Source of the DNA: Chaunax sp. Z400
Taxonomy: Eukaryota; Chordata; Actinopteri; Lophiiformes; Chaunacidae
Direction of reading: 5' to 3'
DNA: 64,000 bases
Assembly: GCA_037577475.1 (NCBI GenBank)
Contig: CM075184.1
Location: 1,207,501-1,271,500, forward strand
This document shows, in pieces, positions 57,543-64,000 of the stretch. Every line of letters begins with the position of its first letter. The stretch's first letter is position 1. Made by a program: the position numbers and the translations under genes. The notes beneath the pieces were generated by a model, which saw nothing but the letters and a program-made list of their open reading frames with translations, was not told the origin of the DNA and did not search any database.

Positions 57543-58425
57543 CTAGAGCTTTGCCTTGTGGCTTACCTCCCTTTTCACCACTACAGACCGATACAGAGTC
57601 CGCATCACTGCAGACGCTGCCCCGATCCGTCTATCAATCTCCCGTTCCATTCTTCCCTCACTCATGAACAAGACCCCGAGATACTTGAACTCCTCCACTT
57701 GGGGCAGCAACTCATCCCTGACCTGGAGTGAGCAATCCACCCTTTTCCAACTGAGAACCATGGCCTCAGACTTGGAGGTGCTGATTCTCATCACAGCCGT
57801 TTCACACTCAGCTGCAAACTGTCCCAATGACAGCTGGAGGTCACGGCATGATGGAGCAAACAGGACCACATCATCTGCAAAAAGCAGAGAAGTGATCCTG
57901 AGTCCACCAAACCAGACACCCTCTGTCAACTGGCTGTGCCTAGAAATTTTGTACATAAAGATTATGAACAGAATCGGTGACAAAGGGCAGCCCTGATGGA
58001 GTCCAGCTCTCACCAGAAACAAGTCTGACTTATTGCTGGCAATGCGAACCAAACTCTCGCTCTGGTCGTACAGGGTCATACATACTCCCATGCACCCTAC
58101 AGCACTCTAGCGAGAGTGAAGAGCTGATCCAGCATTCCAGGACGAAAACCGCATAGTTCCTCCTGAATCCGAGATTCAACTAACGGACGGACTCTCCTCT
58201 CCAATACATTGGCATAGACCTTCCCAGGGAGGCTGAGAAGTGTGATCCCCCGAAAGTTGGAAAACACCCTCCGGTCCCCCTTTTTAAGAAGTAGTGTGAG
58301 TCCCCTGTCTCTGCCTCGTCGATGGAGGACGTGTAAGTGGGATTGAGGAGACCCTCAAAGTACTCCTTCCACCGCCCGACTATATCCCCAGTTGAGGTCA
58401 ACAGCAAACCATCCCCACTGTACAC
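57543..58425 (-). pseudogene. Rex3 reverse transcriptase region, broken
   Basis: The minus-strand frame at 57543-58091 contains GLHQGCPLSPILF (motif B) and the active site FADDVVLF, then EEFKYLGVLFMSEG. The upstream RT part (58180-58425) is in another frame. Both catalytic aspartates of the FADD box are intact, but frameshifts and stops prevent a full product. Confidence 0.85.
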
Positions 58426-58930
58426 ACTGTGAACAGAGCACCCCTCCTGAGTCGTTTGACGGTTTGCCAGAATCTCTTAGAGGTCGTCCGAAAGTCATGC
58501 TCCATGGCCTCACCAAACTCCTCCCACACCCGAGTTTATGCTTCAGCGACTGCCGAAGCTGCACTCCGCTTGGCCCGTCGATACCTGTCAGCTGCCTCAG
58601 GAGTCCCACAGTCTAACCATGCCCGATGGGACTCCTTCTTCAGCTTGATGGCATCCCTAACTGCTGGTGTCCACCACCGGGTTCTGGGCCACGACAGGCA
58701 CCCACAACATTACGGCCACAGCTCCAGGCAGCCGCCTCAACAATGAAGGCACGGAACATAGTCCATTCGGACTCAATGTCCCCAGCCTCCCTCGGAATGC
58801 AGTTGAAGTTTTGCTGGAGGTGAGAGTTCAAGATCTCCCAGACAGGGGCCTCTGCCAAACGCTCCCAGCACACCCTCACTGTACGTTTGGGTGCACCATG
58901 CCTGTCCGGCATCCTCCCCTGCCATCGGTT

Positions 58931-59640
58931 CTAACTCACCACCGGGTAGTGATCAGTGATCAGTGATCTCACCTGAGTTTCCAGAACATATGGTCGCAGG
59001 TCTGATGATACAACTATAAAGTTGATCTTCGACCTACAACCTAGGGTGTCCTGGTGCCAAGTGCACTTATGGACACCCTTATGTTCGAACATGGTGTTAG
59101 TTATGGACAAACTGTGACTAGCACAGAAGTTCAATAACTGAACACCACTCGGGTTCAGATCAGGCAGGCCGTTCCTCCCAATCACGCCCCTCCAGGTCAC
59201 ACTGTCATTGTCCACGTGAGCGTTGAAGTCCCCCACAAGAACTACAGAGTCCCCAGTAGGGGCATTCTGCAACACCCCATCCAAAGACTCCAAGAAGGCT
59301 GGGTACTCCAAACTGCCGTTTGGTGCATAAGCACAAACGACAGTCAGAGCCCGTCACCCCTGACCCGAAGGAGCAGGGAAACAACCCTCTCGTTCACTGG
59401 GGATAACCCCAATGTACAGGCACCGAGCCGGGGGCCTACGAGTAGACCCACACCTGCTCGACGCCTCTCACCATGTGCAACTCCAACTTGGAATAAAGTC
59501 CAACCCCTCTCAAGGAGCTTGGTTCCAGAACCCGTGCCATGTGTTGAGGTGAGCCCGACTATATCTAGCCGGTATCTCTCAACCTCACGCACCAGCTAGG
59601 GTTCTTTCCCCGCCAGAGAGGTGACATTCCATGTCCCCAA
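58931..59640 (-). pseudogene. Rex3 apurinic/apyrimidinic-like endonuclease, broken
   Basis: Minus-strand pieces: GTWNVTSLAGKEP (near 59620-59640), the region 59344-59592 with a GLTSTHGTGSGTK block where the catalytic Glu-bearing EEH-type motif would lie, and 58931-59311 with VLVGDFNAHVD, TMFEHKGVHKCTW and SLITDHYPV (catalytic Asp/His of the family). A break near 59340 separates the last two. Confidence 0.8.
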
Positions 59641-60301
59641 AGCCAGTTTTGGCAGCCGGGGATCGGTCCAGCAGGGCCTCCGCCTTTGTCTGCCACCCGG
59701 TCCACATTGCACCGGACCCCTATAATTCCTCCTGCGGGTGGTGGGCCCACTGGAGGACAGACCCATGTGGCTCATACGGGCTGTGCCCGATCGGGCCCCA
59801 TTGGTGAAAGCCCGACCACCAGGCGCTTGCCGACAAGCCCCTCCCCCAGGCCTGGCTCCAGGGTGGGGCCCCGGTATCCTCGATCCGGGCGAGGTAATCT
59901 CAATCCTGTTTTTCTCCTTCATAAAGGTACAATGAACCGCTCTTGGTCTGACCTGTCACTTAGGACCAATTTGCCGTGGGAGACCCTATCAATGGGGCAA
60001 ATTGCCCCCGGACAACACAGCTCCTAGGATCATTCAGGCACTCAAACCCCTCCACCACGATAAGGTGGCGATTCATGGTAATTGATTCCTCCCATTTCTT
60101 TAAATCAACATTCCAGACCTTGGTCACACCCAAAAATGGACAAGTAAGTTCTTGGAGCCTCTTGTACATGTTGGACACAGAGCCTACACATTTGGGTTTA
60201 GTGTTCATAAGATTAAAGAGAGAATGTAGAGGAGGATAATTTTTCAAAGGAACTCCCTGAGCTCGAATGACTGATCTTAGCTGTATATAGGAGAATTTTA
60301 A

Positions 60302-60386
60302 GACATCATCACATTTTCATCCACCCACCTGAACGAATGATTGTCTCTGATTTAGAGACTCCACCCTCATGGACATTTGACGTCAG
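60302..60386 (-). repeat. Composite minisatellite repeat, copy 5 (leading block)
   Basis: The minus strand starts gacgtcaaatgtccatgagg and continues through the conserved leading block. It is the other half of the 56155-56225 copy, separated by the L1/Rex3 insertion. A version of tgacgtcaaatgtccatgag begins this block in every copy that has it, marking a probable element boundary. Confidence 0.85.
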
Positions 60387-61152
60387 AATGTAAAATGTGT
60401 CATAAAAACCATGATGATTATATATTACAAATACACAAAAACAACTACTTACATAAGTAGATTATCAAGGATAAATGTGTGCAAAGATGCCAGAAATGCT
60501 AAGATTAAGTTGTCTTTTTTCTCTTTTTCCAATCTGCTCAGATCATCCACAAGATAAAGAGACAAAATGAACTGAGCATCACAGGAAACATTGAAGACAT
60601 TTGTGGCAGAATATTTGAACTAGTGGACAAGAACAAAGACAGTAAGTTCAAATCCTCTGCCTTGTCTTTGGCTCCATTTCTTCATTTCTGGTGTTGTTAT
60701 TTGCACCGTCCTCATCAGAATCAAGCAGACTATTATGTGCGAGCACAAAACGTAAGTTACATAACTTATGTGCATACAAGTTAACTGAAAGCATGATATT
60801 TTTCAGAACCTGATAAAGTAGTTTTGATGGCTAGATCTAACCTGATGGTGAACATTGTTATGAGGGTCTAACCGGATGGGCAGTGTTTCTTATTGCTACC
60901 TTAACAGCGGAGGAATCACAGTTTCACTCTTAGGGCCAAGCTTCTGTTTTCGACGAGTCTGGAGTGAATTTGGAATCAAACATAAATAGCTCTTATCCTG
61001 ACTGTGTGGCATTCTGTTCCTCTTGTTCAGGTCAGATTTCTTTGGAGGAATTCATTGAAGGGGCTGAAAAGGACCCATGGGTGATGGATCAGCTCAAACT
61101 GGACATCGGGCCCTGTGAGTGGTTCATTGAACAGCAGCAGAAGAAACCTTGA

Positions 61153-63164
61153 TTTCATAATGTACAGTGATGGACACGATCTGCCCTCAGCGATCAGTCC
61201 GTCTACTGTTACTGTACTCCAAGTGTGAGGACATAGCCACAAATCATAGCTGAAAAGAGTCTGAGTCTTTCCTCTAAAACATTTCTTATATCTGGTAATT
61301 ACATCTGAGCGTCCGCCTGCTATCTATCTGTGGATCATCAGTTTTACAAGTACTTGTACTATATATTTAAAGTGGATGCATGCTTACAGCCTACCCATCA
61401 GCTTCAAGATTAACTGTCAAGATTGACTCATGAACTAACATTTTATTTCTATTATGCGGTTTTTAATTTGTCTTCCGTTCAGCAGGTTCACAATTAAACA
61501 ATCAATTCTGCCATCTTATTGAAAGGAACATATATTTGGACATGTGCATGTCTGTATGCAAAATACATGCTTAATGCCAGGAGACAATTAGCTTAGCATA
61601 CATACTGGAAGCATGGTGAAAACGTTAGCCTGTCCAAAGTTCAAAAATACTTTCTTTGTGGAGGTGATGATGAATACAATTGAGCAAATATTAGAAATGT
61701 GTTGAACATTTTTTTAATAAAGTTTAAGTCAGAGGTTTTGCTAGCTTCTATGTCCAAACTTGAGGTGAATTTACTCCCTTTCTGGTTAAACTACATCTAA
61801 TGTGAAATCATCTCATGGTGGGCCAAATGACATATTTTAGTGCGTTCATGTACAGCAAGGAGCTTTACTGTTGTCTGTAATCCTCTTAACCTTCTCTTCT
61901 CACTGTGTGCCTGCTTTGAAGCCCTTAGTATTTTTATCTGACTTGTTGTTATGAGAGGTCATCTGAATGTGAGTGATAAAGAAAATAATAAGGAACACAA
62001 ATGAGCATATGAATTCAATCAGTGTGAAAATAAGGGGAATCAATCGATCATGTCATTTAATTGTTGTTGTCAATAATATTTTATGTCAGTCAATAAACAA
62101 ACCAAACAAAAGATTATTCCAGTGTGTGAGCATGTTTCGGCAAATATGAGGCCTAACCCTAACCCTTATTCTAGGACCTGTTTTGTTGCCAATGAGCTAA
62201 TATGTTTCCTAGATTAGCTAGAGTCTTAACAGACGTGTTCTGTTGACCTTATCAGCTATTACTGTATGGATTTAGCCTGACTTACTATTATTAACCTTTA
62301 AGGCTCTTTGCCTAACACTATGATATCCTTTGGCTTCACACAGACACATTATTTTTTGACCCATTAGTCATATTTCCATATGCTTTCCTTCCTTCCAGGA
62401 GGCCACTGGCTTCCATTTATTTTTCTGTGGCGTGAAAATCAACTTGCACATACAGGCATATTTATATATAAAGTCTGCAGTGAGATTAAAGGTTTGGTGT
62501 GTGTGTTTGTGAAGCCAATGGATATCATACTGATGGGGAAAGAGCCTAAGTAAACAGGCTGACTGCATACAGAATGAGAGCCCACTGCATGTCCACAAAG
62601 TGTCTGGAGATTTGAGGTGACTGCGTCCATGTGTGATGCACCACCAGCCATTCCAAGGTTCAGTCTGAGTCATAAAGGATAATACTTGAATTTATTTTGA
62701 AAGACATAAACCGGCAAATATTGCTAAGTGTGCTTATGACTAGACAAGTAACACTCAGTATGACTAAAAAAAATCAACCATTTTATACTGTATGTTCATC
62801 ATTGGTCAGTGGACAGGTGAATTGTCTACACCACTACTGGATTACTAAACCAAGCTGCTGAACATGAGGGCCTCCAAAAACCACAGGTTCATGGTGAGCA
62901 GTGATGTACTGTACTCAGGCTGTCTGAGGGGCAGGGCTGAAAAGGATCAAAAGGACGCCAGCTGCATGAGGTGGGGCACCGTTATACAGACACTTTTTAA
63001 TTATGGTGAAACAGTTACTAATCCCGGTAAAAATTACATTTGTTTTATTATTATAACTAAAAATAAAAAGACACAGGGAACTAGAGGCACATGGAGGACA
63101 ACTGATTATCTAGCATGTTGGGCAGCTTTATATGGCACAGCATGATATCTTTCCCACTAGAACG
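61153..63164. other. Intergenic, no gene recognised
   Basis: 3' flank of the GCAP pseudogene and intergenic DNA. The ORF at 62864-63145 lacks any recognisable similarity. A short telomere-like cctaaccctaaccc occurs near 62153. Confidence 0.4.
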
Positions 63165-63385
63165 GCACCCTAGAGGTTACTTCATTATGTTTTCTACACT
63201 GGCAGGGCACCCTAAAGGGCACTTCATCACCTTCTGTTCACCAGAGGAGCACCCCTAAAGGACACTTTTCAGTTTAACATTAATCTACTTCATCAAACTT
63301 AACCGATGGCATTTAATCACATTTTTTACCACAATAAGGGTATTCTGGAGGGCACTTCATTATATTTCATACACCCCCCCCCCAC
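63165..63385. repeat. Diverged tandem repeat, ~50-60 bp period
   Basis: The phrase g-gcaccctaa/gaggg-acttcat recurs at about 63165, 63207, 63247 and 63349 with variable spacing, ending in a C run near 63377. Non-coding and of unknown class. Confidence 0.55.
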
Positions 63386-64000
63386 AGTTCACCAGTGGCT
63401 GTGTTCAATTGTTTGCTGTTACTTGTCTGTGTGCAGTGGGAACAGAAATTATGAAGGTGGTGATTGTCTTTAGGCCCATGGTAGGAAAGCCTGGTGATGA
63501 AATATAGTTATATATTGAAAAAATAATAAATTTAAGCAACTGGGTAGATACATAATACACAGTGAGCTGAAGGAGGGGGCCGTTGCTTGGTCTATAGTTC
63601 ATTTTTGCACCTGGTTTCTATGTTGCTGCAGCACAGGTCTGTTTTTTTATGCAGGCGCTGTTGTAAAAATGAGTATGCCCTCACTTTAGCGGTAGTTATA
63701 GTGTGCACTTTAGGATAATTAGATCTACTAACACCAGATCCAAAAATCAAGCAATTTTAGGATACATAGTGGAATTTACGTAGGCTTCATTTGGTCATGT
63801 ATCAGAATAATCATTATTATTAAAGCACATTCAGTTAAAATAAGCACTTATGTCACAGAACAGTGTAAATATTGCTCTGTGACTGCTGAACCTGTCACAA
63901 ACATTTAAAAAAATCATGCTCATGTTCAAATAGACAATTAAAAACTACCATTATTTTTGCACAATTTGCCACCTGGGTGTTGACATTTCTGTATTGCATT
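63386..64000. other. Intergenic, no gene recognised
   Basis: No feature was recognised. Confidence 0.4.

Larger units (their letters stand above)
57082..60078 (-). mobile_element. Rex3 (RTE-clade) LINE, near full length
   Basis: A minus-strand element of about 3.0 kb with a 3' tail of GGAT units (57082-57100) and a perfect 17-bp target duplication, taattgattcctcccat (57065-57081 and 60079-60095). It encodes an AP endonuclease and RT in order but with frameshifts. The stretch 57975-57995 (cggtgacaaagggcagccct g) matches, as I recall it, a conserved Rex3 RT segment used to amplify that family. Inserted in the L1-like element. Confidence 0.88.
56226..60301 (-). mobile_element. 5'-truncated L1-like LINE, split by Rex3
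   Basis: The minus-strand reading at 60100-60240 gives an L1-type ORF2 C-terminal region (SLFNLMNTKPKCVGSVSNMY), which resumes below 57064 with a CKLCHN / HMMWDCPEVQ-like zinc-knuckle region and then a 3' UTR with a CA microsatellite (56388-56414). It is flanked by imperfect 19-bp direct repeats (56207-56225 and 60302-60320; two differences) inside the composite repeat. The nested Rex3 occupies 57082-60078. Confidence 0.75.
55825..61152 (+). pseudogene. Tandem GCAP copy: frameshifted exon 1, exon 2 missing
   Basis: Same strand as and 6.9 kb after the intact GCAP gene. Exon 1 (55825-56026) opens MGQ and keeps CPSGKLHLHEFKRIFG but has one extra base (the C at 55873), so the ATG frame stops within 25 codons. 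Its donor AATAAG|GTGATG is present. No equivalent of the 150-bp exon 2 (rest of EF2 plus EF3) was found between 56027 and 60541. Exon 3 (60542-60641) and exon 4 (61031-61152) are open with good splice sites, ending WFIEQQQKKP. EF4 reads DKNKDSQISLEE, with Ser replacing the usual loop Gly. The open exons 3-4 suggest relatively recent loss. An assembly or base-call error could explain the frameshift but not the absent exon. Confidence 0.85.

Noticed and set aside
62864..63145. 93-codon ORF
   Set aside because: No recognisable domain, no splice context and ordinary intergenic composition.

Overview
This window is vertebrate nuclear DNA, almost certainly from a ray-finned (teleost) fish. Genes are split by introns with canonical GT/AG borders. 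The repeat content is typical of fish: a Penelope-like element, an RTE/Rex3 LINE, L1- and L2-like LINE pieces, Tc1 and hAT transposons, a Ty3/Gypsy element and tRNA-derived SINEs. The retina genes have teleost-style sequences. Nothing prokaryotic was seen.

Layout. 1-3000 holds a Penelope-like retroelement with a complete-looking reverse transcriptase plus GIY-YIG ORF, preceded by an ORF with SGNH-esterase hallmarks. 4402-4547 is an interstitial telomeric (CCCTAA) tract that runs straight into a 5 kb minisatellite of about 28 bp units (4548-9615). 9.6-16 kb is LINE, Tc1 and unclassified repeat sequence. 13.2-19.7 kb is the rassf7 gene on the plus strand, with a likely non-coding first exon and four coding exons. 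20-26 kb is repeats, including an inverted copy of rassf7's last exon. 26.1-33.6 kb is a decayed Gypsy element on the minus strand, interrupted by a probable solo LTR that is itself interrupted by an internally deleted hAT transposon. 33.6-38.5 kb is LINE, foldback and minisatellite DNA. 39.1-41.1 kb is a short cone-type PDE6 gamma gene (pde6h-like). 43.6-44.0 kb is a broken beta-1,3-galactosyltransferase fragment. 45.97-48.92 kb is an intact four-exon guanylate cyclase-activating protein (GCAP) gene. 55.8-61.15 kb is a second, tandem GCAP copy that is broken: frameshifted exon 1, no recognisable exon 2, and an intron holding an L1-like LINE with a nested Rex3. The rest is intergenic.

Biology. 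PDE6 gamma restrains cGMP hydrolysis in photoreceptors, and GCAPs couple falling calcium to cGMP synthesis. Two regulators of photoreceptor cGMP therefore sit about 6 kb apart on the same strand. RASSF7 is a Ras-association and coiled-coil protein with no obvious link to vision.

The least familiar item is a dispersed repeat family seen at 19, 25, 37 and 56/60 kb. Its members combine a conserved leading block, a 33-bp minisatellite and, in two copies, an 18-bp minisatellite. One locus carries an apparently unmutated inverted copy of the terminal rassf7 exon. All exon and repeat coordinates were read by eye; no alignment or database search was run.
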